From NCBI GenBank assembly GCA_003161435.1, contig PMOS01000044.1:1-64000 (forward strand): 64,000 nucleotides of DNA, written 5' to 3'. The notes beneath the pieces were generated by a model, which saw only the letters and a list, made by a program, of their open reading frames with translations, ran no database searches and was not told the origin of the DNA. Below are positions 43,867 through 51,383 of the stretch, piece by piece; positions within the stretch are counted from its first letter, which is position 1, and each line of letters opens with the position of its first letter. The DNA is from Vulcanimicrobiota bacterium (GTDB taxonomy: Bacteria; Vulcanimicrobiota; Vulcanimicrobiia; Vulcanimicrobiales; Vulcanimicrobiaceae). The position numbers and the translations under genes were made by a program.

Positions 43867-45519
43867 CTACGGGGTGATCCGTCCGATCTTGTTGGCGACG
43901 TCCTCGACGAACCAGAGGTTGCCGTCACGGCCCGCCACGATGCCGAGCGGGTAGGCCGCCGGCGTGATCCCGGCGGAGAACTCGGTGATGGTTCCAGTCG
44001 GCGTGATGCGACCGATGCGGTTGCCGTCGCTCTCGGCGAACCACACGTCGCCGTCCGGTCCCGCCGTGATGCCCCACGGTGTTGCGACGCCGGTGATGCC
44101 GCTCGAGAATTCCGTGATGCTGCCCGCCGGCGTGATGCGGCCGATCCGGTTGCCGCTGCTTTCGGTGAACCACAGGTTGCCGTCGGGTCCGGCCGCGATG
44201 AGCGTCGGTGAGGCGTTCGCGCTGATCCCGCTCGAGAACTCGGCGACGACACCGGCCGGCGTGATCCGCCCGATCCGGTTGCCGCCGTTTTCGGTGAACC
44301 ACAGGTTGCCGTCGGACCCCGCGGCGATGCCGTCCGGCACCGACGTTATGCCGCTGATGAACTCGGTGACCACGCCGGTGGTCGTGATCCTCGCGATCCG
44401 GGTCGGATGGTTCTCGGTGATCCAGAGGTTGCCGTCGGACCCCGCGGCGATCCCCGCCGGCGTGAGACTCGGCGAGCTGCCGGCGACGAACTCGGTGATG
44501 ATACCGGCCGGCGTGATGCGTCCGACGCGGTTGCCGCTGCCGGTTTCGGTGAACCACACGTTTCCGTCAGGACCGGCAGTCACGTCGTACGGAGCACCCG
44601 TCAACGTGCCGCCGCCGAACTCGGTCACGGTTCCCGCGGGCGTGATCCGGCCGATTCGGCCGCCGTTGTTCGTCTCGGTGAACCATAGGTTGCCGTCCGG
44701 ACCGGCCGCGATGCTCCAGAGCCCGGCATTGGACGTGATCCCCGTAGCGAACTCCGTCACGGCTCCGGCGACCGCGATCGCCAACACCGCCTGCGACGAT
44801 ATGTAGCCCGTCGCGCCGGCGGTTATCGTCGGACTTGCAATCGACGCGCCGTTGTAGCTCAGGGTGATACCGGCGGTCGGCGCCGTGATCGAGGTCAGCG
44901 AAAGGTGCGTCGCCCCCGAACCGTCGGAATCCGCCAACGTGATGGAGAGTGGCGCACCGCTCGCGTCGACGTAGCTCCCAGGCCCGACGATGGTATCGCC
45001 GTCGGCGTCGCGCGCCTTGACCGTGACGGCAATCGTCGACGGCGTGCCCGTGTTGACCTTGCTCGGGTTCAAGGTGACCGAGAAACCCGCCACGACGCCG
45101 TTGAAGGTGACGCTCACCGCGTTCGCTTGGTCGATGACGATGCTCGCGGTGGTGGTGCCGGCCGAGAGCAGATTCCCCGTTGCGTTCTGGTTGTCGTAGA
45201 GGGCGACCGCGAACGTGTCGTTGCCCACCGGCGCGGAGATCTGCGCGGCGCACACGCTCGTGCAGTTCACGATCGTCGGCGTTCCGGCGCTGCCTCCGGA
45301 CGGGGCCACGGTGATAGAGGCCGATTTCGTCGCGGCGGAGACGTACGCCGGTCTGCGCGCGTGCGCCGACGGCGACGGTGATGGGACCACGATGCGGAAC
45401 TGGACCAATGCGTTTGCCCCGGCCGCTCTCGCGCCGACGACGGCCTGCGACGCGGGTACGCCGCAACCGCTCGCGGTAAGCGCCAAAACCAAGACGCACG
45501 CTGCGCTGCGTCGATCCAT
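43867..45519 (-). CDS. Lipoprotein with Ig-like domains and seven-bladed Vgb-like propeller
   Basis: 550 residues. Signal peptide with lipobox (LTASGC, Cys ~19), a Ser-Pro linker, Ig-like beta domains ~50-240, then seven repeats of the form GPDGNLWFTE...NRIGRITPAG...EF filling residues ~250-550. This is a Vgb (virginiamycin B lyase)-type propeller, but the repeats hold only one His (ENHPTR in repeat 3). The catalytic His pair of true streptogramin lyases therefore appears absent, and a binding role is more likely than antibiotic resistance. ATG 45517-45519 has GGAGG six bases upstream and overlaps the small ORF stop. Confidence 0.85.
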   Translation of the reverse strand: MDRRSAACVLVLALTASGCGVPASQAVVGARAAGANALVQFRIVVPSPSPSAHARRPAYVSAATKSASITVAPSGGSAGTPTIVNCTSVCAAQISAPVGNDTFAVALYDNQNATGNLLSAGTTTASIVIDQANAVSVTFNGVVAGFSVTLNPSKVNTGTPSTIAVTVKARDADGDTIVGPGSYVDASGAPLSITLADSDGSGATHLSLTSITAPTAGITLSYNGASIASPTITAGATGYISSQAVLAIAVAGAVTEFATGITSNAGLWSIAAGPDGNLWFTETNNGGRIGRITPAGTVTEFGGGTLTGAPYDVTAGPDGNVWFTETGSGNRVGRITPAGIITEFVAGSSPSLTPAGIAAGSDGNLWITENHPTRIARITTTGVVTEFISGITSVPDGIAAGSDGNLWFTENGGNRIGRITPAGVVAEFSSGISANASPTLIAAGPDGNLWFTESSGNRIGRITPAGSITEFSSGITGVATPWGITAGPDGDVWFAESDGNRIGRITPTGTITEFSAGITPAAYPLGIVAGRDGNLWFVEDVANKIGRITP

Positions 45520-45734
45520 CACGCACCTCCAACCGTCGTGGTCGTTACGTCGATCGTCAGGGCCACCGTTTGGCCGCGTCCGTCGGCGATCGCGAACGTG
45601 CAGTGTCCGGCGCCGCTGGCCGTGACGGCAAATGCCGTCCCGCTCGATGGCGAAACCGTGGCGATCCCGTTGCACGAGTTCGTCTGACCGGCCGGGGGCG
45701 TCGAGATCGTGAACGACCTGACGGTGCGATGCAT
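45519..45734 (-). CDS. Small Ig-like fragment protein upstream of the Vgb lipoprotein
   Basis: 71 residues from ATG 45732-45734, ending in TGATG overlap with the lipoprotein start. Reads like a lone Ig-like domain (CNGIATVSPSSGTAFAVTASGAGHCTFAIADGRG) with two Cys and no signal peptide. It is similar in pattern to the C-terminal domain of the lipoprotein at 3649-5070. The shared promoter-like motif (45783-45741) sits just before it, so it is probably translated first in the operon or is a remnant of a larger gene. Function unknown. Confidence 0.5.
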   Translation of the reverse strand: MHRTVRSFTISTPPAGQTNSCNGIATVSPSSGTAFAVTASGAGHCTFAIADGRGQTVALTIDVTTTTVGGA

Positions 45735-45740
45735 GACGCG

Positions 45741-45783
45741 AGCGTAATCACGTGCGGCGCTGACGAATAGTAGGGGAAACCCC
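45741..45783 (-). promoter_or_regulatory. Copy 3 of a shared promoter-like motif
   Basis: On the minus strand GGGGTTTCCCC (45783-45773) continues as TACTATT, then 19 bases after CTACTAT comes TTACGC (45747-45742), a weaker match to the second box TAGCGT of the other copies. It lies about 10 bases before the ATG of the small ORF that precedes the Vgb lipoprotein. Other copies at 48587-48633 and 51286-51333. Confidence 0.6.
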
Positions 45784-45830
45784 ACCGTTCACGGTTCGCA
45801 GGCCGTCGAGACGCCGTTTCGAAGTGGCTG

Positions 45831-48530
45831 CTACGCCCGCGTATCGTTGGCGGAGACGTAGGCGATCAAGCGGCCGCGCGAAGCAAAACCGAGCTTCGCA
45901 TACAGCGATCCGATGTGCTTCTCCACGGCCTTTACCGTCACGTCGAGCTCGCTCGCGATCTCGCCGTTGGAGAGACCTTGGCCCGCGAGCGCCAAGACCT
46001 CGCGTTCACGCGTCGTGAGTCCCGGCGTGCCTCGAACCCGGGTGCCGTGGGCCTCCGTCCTCGCTTCGACCTCGATGCGGCGCAGCGGTACCGTCGCGCC
46101 GATACGGCGGTAGATTGCGGCGGCTTCTTGTGGCCGCTCCGCGAGCTCGAGGGCTTCGGCTTCCCACAGCGGGCAGCCCATCGCGTGAAAGCGCTCGACG
46201 GCTTCGAGCGAACGTTCGCGCGCGGCCTGCGAATCGCCCCGACGACGCGCCGCGAGCGCGTCGAAAAGCGGCAACGCGGCTTTGAACGTCACGTCCCCGC
46301 GCAGCGACGCGAGGTGGGCGACGACCGTTCGCGCCCGCTGCACGTCGTCCGGCGTGCCGACGCGCGCGACGCTTAGGTACAACACGAACGGTGTTCGCGC
46401 GTCCGCCGGCTCTGCGAGCGCCTGGCGCAAGAGCTCTTGCGCATCGCCGACTCGGCCGGCGCGCAGCAACCCTCCCGCCGCACCGGCCGCCAGCCGGCCG
46501 AGGTGTTTGCGCGGAAGAGGTTCGGCCGCAAACCGGCCGAGGAGCACGTCGTCGCCGAGCAGCTCGCCGATCAGCGGTGCGCACGATACCATCTCGAGCC
46601 GTGCCAGCGCGTATTCGGACGGTATCGCCAGCGCGCGGTCGAGGCACTCGCGCGCCTGCGAGAGCTCGCCGCGAAGAAACCAATAGCGCGCCTTCGTAGC
46701 GAGCACGAAGGCCTCGCTCGATTTGAGGCGCTGGGTCTTCGCCAAGCTCTCGGTTTCCGTGAAATACGGCAGGGCCTCGTCGAATCGGGCGAGGTCCGTA
46801 AAGGCACCCGCGGCGTTCGAGAGGATGACGTGTCGCGTGAACGCGTCGTCACCCGCCGCGACCAGGCTCTCACGAAAAGCCAGCCGGCACGCCTCCACCT
46901 CCGCATTGCCCGCCGCGATGGCGGCTCGCGTCGCATGATAAACGGCGCGAACCTTCGAGCCGCTCGCATCGAGCTCGCCGCCGTCGATCGTCGCGAGCAA
47001 CGCGGCCGCGTCGTCGCCGCGCCCGAGCAATTGAAAGAGGTGCGCCAAGCGTACGTCCGCGCGGGTCCGGAGGCTCGCGTGCTCCGCGCCAGTCAAGCGG
47101 TCGCGCAAGCGCTCCAGCGGCAGCGTGCAATCGTCGTCGTCGAGGCTGTAGAGCGCCGCCGTCTGCTCGAAACGCGCGTCGGACTCGGCTTCGAGGTCGT
47201 TCGCGGCGGCGAATGCCTCGGCGGCCTGCTCGTAGTAGGCACCGCACAGGCGCTTGTCGAGGTTGTAGTTGTGCGCGCGGCCGAGCTTCAGTCCGATGCG
47301 CGCCGCGTCGAGCGATCGAGGCTGCACCGAAGCGAGCGCCCCGTCATAGTACCGAACGGCATCGTCGTACGCAAAGACCGCGCGCGCCTCGTCGCCGGCC
47401 CGTTCGCCGTAGCGCGCAGCCGCGTCGCGGTCGCCGGCCGCCCAGGTGTGGTAGGCCAAGTCCTGAATGCTGCGTTCCTCTTCGGGTAACGCCTCGAGCG
47501 CTCGCGCGATCGCACGGTGGAAATCCGCGACCTGCGTTCGCAGGAAGCTGTCGTAGATCGCCTCGCGCGTCACGGCGTGCCGGAAGACGAACGTGCCCGG
47601 AGCCTCTTCGGATACCAGCTGGAGCGCGCACGCCCGGTGAAGCGCTCCCAGGACGCGATCGTGAGGAACGTGCAGGATCGCTTCGAGCAATGCCGTTCTA
47701 AAGCGGCGCCCCACGACGGCGGCGTGCGCGAGGATATGACGCTCTTCCTCAGAGAGAGGCCGCAAGCGCTCGATGATCGCCGCGCGAATTGTCGCGGGGA
47801 GATCGCTCTGCCGGGAAGCGGCATCGATTTTCTCCAGCGCGTTCTTCAACAGCTCCTCGACGAAGAGCGGGTTCCCGTCGCTGAGCCGGACGATGCTCTC
47901 GCGGGTCTGCGCCGAAAGCGCGCCGGTCTGCTCGAGCGTCGCGTCGACGAACCGGCGCGTCGCGTCGACGTCCAGCGGGCGGAGGTGGATCGTGACCGCG
48001 AGTCGCTGCAGCTTTGCCAGGCTCGCAAACATCGGGCCGTCGTCGCGGATGCTCTCCGGTCGATAGCTGACGACGAGCATCAGACGCTGGCTGCTCGCGG
48101 CGTCGGCGATTGCGGCTATCAACTCCGCGGTGGCGGGGTCCGACCAATGCAGATCCTCGACCACTGCGACGATCGCGCTGCGCTCGGCTTCACGGGCGAA
48201 CGCACGAATGAGCGGTTCGAACTGTTCGTCGCGCGAGCGCGCCGGCGTGAGCGAGTCCGCCTGCGCATCCAGCTGCCCGAGCAGATCGAGCACCGGGCCG
48301 TACGGGCGCTGCGCGAACTCGCGGCAGTTCGCAAGCGCGACGCGCAGCCGCGGCACGGCGAGAGAACGCACGAACTCGGACAGGAGCCGCGACTTCCCGA
48401 CGCCGGCCTCACCGGCCACGAGGATGAGCCCGCCGCGCCCAGCGCTCGCGCTTCGGCGGCGCTCGTGGAGCAGCTCGAGCTCCTGGCGACGTTCGATCAG
48501 CGGACGGCAAAACACCGGCTGCACAAGCAT
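45831..48530 (-). CDS. Large ATP-binding LuxR-family regulator (MalT/LAL-like)
   Basis: 899 residues. AAA-type ATPase: Walker A GEAGVGKS (40-47), Walker B VVEDLHWSDPA, sensor VSYRPES. A long TPR-like helical middle ~350-820 (YYEQAAEAFAAANDLEAESDARFEQTAALY and similar), then a LuxR HTH ~837-899 (LTTREREVLALAGQGLSNGEIASEL, VKAVEKHIGSLYAKL). Such LAL regulators bind ligands or partner proteins through the helical repeats. It sits between two lipoprotein genes and shares with one of them the region holding motif copy 1; it is a candidate regulator for all three motif sites, though this is inference. Confidence 0.9.
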   Translation of the reverse strand: MLVQPVFCRPLIERRQELELLHERRRSASAGRGGLILVAGEAGVGKSRLLSEFVRSLAVPRLRVALANCREFAQRPYGPVLDLLGQLDAQADSLTPARSRDEQFEPLIRAFAREAERSAIVAVVEDLHWSDPATAELIAAIADAASSQRLMLVVSYRPESIRDDGPMFASLAKLQRLAVTIHLRPLDVDATRRFVDATLEQTGALSAQTRESIVRLSDGNPLFVEELLKNALEKIDAASRQSDLPATIRAAIIERLRPLSEEERHILAHAAVVGRRFRTALLEAILHVPHDRVLGALHRACALQLVSEEAPGTFVFRHAVTREAIYDSFLRTQVADFHRAIARALEALPEEERSIQDLAYHTWAAGDRDAAARYGERAGDEARAVFAYDDAVRYYDGALASVQPRSLDAARIGLKLGRAHNYNLDKRLCGAYYEQAAEAFAAANDLEAESDARFEQTAALYSLDDDDCTLPLERLRDRLTGAEHASLRTRADVRLAHLFQLLGRGDDAAALLATIDGGELDASGSKVRAVYHATRAAIAAGNAEVEACRLAFRESLVAAGDDAFTRHVILSNAAGAFTDLARFDEALPYFTETESLAKTQRLKSSEAFVLATKARYWFLRGELSQARECLDRALAIPSEYALARLEMVSCAPLIGELLGDDVLLGRFAAEPLPRKHLGRLAAGAAGGLLRAGRVGDAQELLRQALAEPADARTPFVLYLSVARVGTPDDVQRARTVVAHLASLRGDVTFKAALPLFDALAARRRGDSQAARERSLEAVERFHAMGCPLWEAEALELAERPQEAAAIYRRIGATVPLRRIEVEARTEAHGTRVRGTPGLTTREREVLALAGQGLSNGEIASELDVTVKAVEKHIGSLYAKLGFASRGRLIAYVSANDTRA

Positions 48531-48586
48531 CGTCGTGGTTCGACGTTCGGTCGGCGCGACGGAGCTGCCTGCCCGCACGAATGCGG

Positions 48587-48633
48587 GGGGTTTCCCTACT
48601 ATCGCCCGACGGGGGGACGCCCTAGCGTGTGAG
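48587..48633 (+). promoter_or_regulatory. Copy 1 of a shared promoter-like motif
   Basis: GGGG (48587-48590) TTTCCCTACTAT (48591-48602), 19 bases, then CTAGCGTGTGAG (48622-48633). It ends five bases before the ATG of the lipoprotein at 48639, which would make that transcript nearly leaderless if TAGCGT is the -10. It lies in the divergent gap with the ATPase-LuxR gene (start 48530). Confidence 0.65.
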
Positions 48634-48638
48634 CCATC

Positions 48639-50204
48639 ATGCAGTTCGCCGTCAGGCCCCTTCGCTCGTTCGGGGGAGCGGTTACGCTCCTTGCCGCGTT
48701 CGCCGCCGGATGCAACGGGGGTTCGTCGGCTGCCCCGCCGCTCGGCAACGGGCACGCGGCGACTCCCTCGCCTTCGCCCTCACCTGCGCCGTTGCCGGCA
48801 TCGGCAACCGCGACCCTGTCCGTCGGAACGTCCGCGGCGAGCGCGTCACTCGGTCCGGTACTGGGCGGCTACAACGCTACGATCGTCATGCCGCCCGCGT
48901 CGGCGCCCGCGACGCTCACCGTAGCGCTCGACGCCACGCAGCCGCCGGGTACGCCGGCCGTGCAAACGGTGAAACGCCGGACGCGAACGATCGGGAGCGC
49001 CGGCATCGTGCCGGTCATGTTCTTGACGATGACGGCGAACGTAACGGTGACCTTCGGCGCGACGCCGGCCTTTTCGTTCGTCCTGCCGCCGGGTGCGGCG
49101 AGCCTGGGGCAGCTCGACTACGTCGCACTCTACGATCCGACGGCCGCCCCGCAGGTCGGCTGGACCGCGCTCGAAGGCCCTGGGACGACCAGCGGAGATA
49201 CGATCGCCTTCACGGGATCGAGCGCGCAGCTCCAGCTCAAGTCCGGCGTCACCTACGACGTCGCGCTCTTCTCGGTGACGAGCGCACTGCCGACGCCATC
49301 GCCCTCTTCCGTCCCGACGCCGACGCCGACACCGACGCAAGCGCCGAGCGCGCAGCATCTCTATACGATCGGCGTTCGCGGTACCTACGCAGTCATCGCG
49401 GAGTACGGCTTGCCGCTGACGTCGAGCTCGACCCCGATCGCTACGGTTCCAGCGCCGGTGGCGAGCGGAGGTTCGCTCGGACCGTTCCTTGCCGTGAATG
49501 CGGGGAACGTCGTCTATACCGACATCTTCAATCGCGAATACTTCGCGTTGAAGCAACCGATCAGCTCCAAGAGCACGCCGAGCGCGGCATTCGACGGCAT
49601 CGCGGGTTGCTGCAACAACTTCTACACGTTCATGCCGATCGCGCTTTCGCCGCTGGGCGAACTCGCCGGTACTGAGTCGACCGGGCCCATTTCGAGCCCA
49701 TTCCTCCATCTCTACGCGTCCCCGTTCACGAACCAGACCATGAGCACGACGACGCTCGTGTTGTCGAGCGTGGGCGCCGGACTGGCGTTCGATGCGGCGG
49801 GGAACCTCTTCATCGGTGGATCGTCCACACCGAGCAACGGCGTCATCCAAGAGTACGACGGAAATCGCCTCACGACGCTTCTGAACATCAACGACGTCTT
49901 CATCACCGGCATCGCGATGAACGCGAACGAACTGGCGGTCGCGGGCGTGAAACAGCAGAGCTCGGGCATTGACGCGCCGGAGGTCCTCGTGTACGCGTTG
50001 CCGCTCACGCTGTCGAGCGTACCGCTGGCGACGATCACCAACGGCGTAGCGGGGAACTTCGCTGCGCTCGACGCCGCCGGGAACCTCTACGTCAGCAGCG
50101 TCGGCGGCGGCCTGGGCGTCTATGCGGCGCCGCTCTCGAACACGAGCAGCCCCACGAACTTCGGCAACCTGGGCATCGCCGGCCAAGTCGTGATCGGGCC
50201 GTAG
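48639..50204 (+). CDS. Secreted lipoprotein, propeller-like
   Basis: 521 residues. Lipobox LLAAFAAGC, Cys ~25, then Pro-Ser-Pro linker (TPSPSPSPAP), an Ig/beta domain ~55-215, a second Pro-Thr linker (PTPTPTPTQAP) and a C-terminal ~290-residue beta-rich domain with propeller-like strands (GNVVYTDIFNREYFALKQ, AGNLFIGGSSTPSNGVIQEYDG, GNLYVSSVGGGLGVYA). No catalytic motif recognised. It is followed 7 bp later by a tiny LuxR protein in the same operon. Confidence 0.75.
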   Translation: MQFAVRPLRSFGGAVTLLAAFAAGCNGGSSAAPPLGNGHAATPSPSPSPAPLPASATATLSVGTSAASASLGPVLGGYNATIVMPPASAPATLTVALDATQPPGTPAVQTVKRRTRTIGSAGIVPVMFLTMTANVTVTFGATPAFSFVLPPGAASLGQLDYVALYDPTAAPQVGWTALEGPGTTSGDTIAFTGSSAQLQLKSGVTYDVALFSVTSALPTPSPSSVPTPTPTPTQAPSAQHLYTIGVRGTYAVIAEYGLPLTSSSTPIATVPAPVASGGSLGPFLAVNAGNVVYTDIFNREYFALKQPISSKSTPSAAFDGIAGCCNNFYTFMPIALSPLGELAGTESTGPISSPFLHLYASPFTNQTMSTTTLVLSSVGAGLAFDAAGNLFIGGSSTPSNGVIQEYDGNRLTTLLNINDVFITGIAMNANELAVAGVKQQSSGIDAPEVLVYALPLTLSSVPLATITNGVAGNFAALDAAGNLYVSSVGGGLGVYAAPLSNTSSPTNFGNLGIAGQVVIGP

Positions 50205-50211
50205 GCGAAAC

Positions 50212-50433
50212 GTGGAGACTGCCTGGCGAGACCCGCTGTCGCCGCGCGAGCGCGAGGTCGTCGCGCTCGTCGCAGCGGGCGCATCGAATCGGACGATCGG
50301 CTACATCCTCGCGATCTCGGACAAAGCGGTCGAGAAACATCTGGCCAGCGCCTTCGCGAAGCTCGGCGCCGTTTCGCGAACGCAAATCGCATCACGCGTG
50401 ATCACCGAAGGTGCCGGCCGCCGCGCGCGCTAG
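50212..50433 (+). CDS. Minimal LuxR HTH protein (73 aa)
   Basis: Only a LuxR-type HTH: LSPREREVVALVAAGASNRTIGYIL then SDKAVEKHLASAFAKLGAVSR, with no receiver, sensor or ATPase domain. GTG start at 50212, seven bases after the lipoprotein stop. Its HTH resembles that of the large ATPase-LuxR protein at 45831-48530 (K-A-V-E-K-H in both). It may compete with or assist that regulator at the shared motif sites; this is inference. Confidence 0.75.
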   Translation: METAWRDPLSPREREVVALVAAGASNRTIGYILAISDKAVEKHLASAFAKLGAVSRTQIASRVITEGAGRRAR

Positions 50434-50468
50434 CGGCCGTTCGCAACATTGCCCTAGGGGAGGTTCCA

Positions 50469-51269
50469 GTGGACTCTACGTATCGTCACGTTTACGCGTC
50501 CTCGCTGACGCTGCTCGTTGCTGCATGCGCGGTCGCCGGCTGCAGTGGCAGCGGCGGTTCGGCGTCGGCTGTGAGAGCGGTGCCGGCCGCCACTTCAACG
50601 GCGTCGGCCTCTGCGTCCCCGACGGCCAGCCCGACGCCGGCCGCAACGCGCGCACCTTCGTCGTGCACCACGAGCACGGCTTCGGCGTTGAGCGGGACCG
50701 AGAGTTTCGTGCAAGCCTTCGATGGCGGGCCCGGCTTGGACGGTGCGTACGCCGTTTCGTTGTCCTGGACCCCGGGGACGTACGGCCAGCGCGTCTCCCA
50801 GTCCGGATCTCTGAACGGACCTTTTACGGTGGTCCAAGACTCGCAATTCATCGGATCAGGCGGCGGCTGCGAAAATTCTGCCACAATCGGGAATCTGCGA
50901 CCGGGCACCACGTATTACTTCGAGGTAGCGGGTTACGCCGATGCTACGCATCTCACACCGGCCTCGAACGTCGCGACGCTAACGATTCCACCGAGCAGCG
51001 GCGACGCCGGGCCGCTGACCGTCGGCGGTACGAAACGCTCGGGCGCGGTTTCGTGGAAGAATCCCGTGCAAGGCTATCGCTTTTATGAGGCGTCGTCGCT
51101 CGGCGGAACGTATAGCCTCGACCAAGACACGGGGTTTGAACCCGACCAAGAGTTCCTTGGCTTCTTGCTCGGAGTGGCTGCCGGCACGACGGTCTGCGTC
51201 GAACTGCAGGGCTACGGCTCCAGCGGTCAACTCGGGCCGCTCGAAGGGCCGACGTGTGGGACGTTCTAG
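50469..51269 (+). CDS. Secreted lipoprotein with fibronectin III-like domains
   Basis: 266 residues from GTG 50469, with GGGGAGG five bases upstream. Lipobox AVAGC (Cys ~24), a Ser-Ala-Pro linker ~28-62, then two fibronectin type III-like units (SLSWTPGTYGQRVSQSGS ... LRPGTTYYFEVAGY; AVSWKNPVQGYRFYEASS ... GTTVCVELQGYG). Unknown function, probably ligand or surface binding. The first codons and leader resemble those of the Vgb lipoprotein at 51384, which suggests a local duplication of the 5' region. Confidence 0.72.
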   Translation: MDSTYRHVYASSLTLLVAACAVAGCSGSGGSASAVRAVPAATSTASASASPTASPTPAATRAPSSCTTSTASALSGTESFVQAFDGGPGLDGAYAVSLSWTPGTYGQRVSQSGSLNGPFTVVQDSQFIGSGGGCENSATIGNLRPGTTYYFEVAGYADATHLTPASNVATLTIPPSSGDAGPLTVGGTKRSGAVSWKNPVQGYRFYEASSLGGTYSLDQDTGFEPDQEFLGFLLGVAAGTTVCVELQGYGSSGQLGPLEGPTCGTF

Positions 51270-51285
51270 CGCGGCTCCAAAGGTC

Positions 51286-51333
51286 GGGGTTTCCCTACTA
51301 TTGCCGCGCGCGGCGACCACGTAGCGTTTGTAG
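51286..51333 (+). promoter_or_regulatory. Copy 2 of a shared promoter-like motif
   Basis: GGGGTTTCCCTACTAT (51286-51301), 19 bases, then GTAGCGTTTGTAG (51321-51333). About 50 bases upstream of the Vgb lipoprotein start (51384). The spacing between the two boxes is the same as in copy 1 (48587-48633). Confidence 0.65.
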
Positions 51334-51355
51334 GCGAACGGCCGCGACCGTTCGC
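51334..51355 (+). promoter_or_regulatory. Leader hairpin before Vgb lipoprotein
   Basis: Perfect 8-bp inverted repeat GCGAACGG (51334-51341) / CCGTTCGC (51348-51355) with a 6-base loop, directly after motif copy 2 and before the ribosome site GGGAG (51370-51374). Part of it (CCGTTCGC) recurs in the leader of the lipoprotein at 50469. Could influence mRNA stability or translation. Confidence 0.5.
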
Positions 51356-51383
51356 GCAATCGTAGGACTGGGAGAATGTCGCT

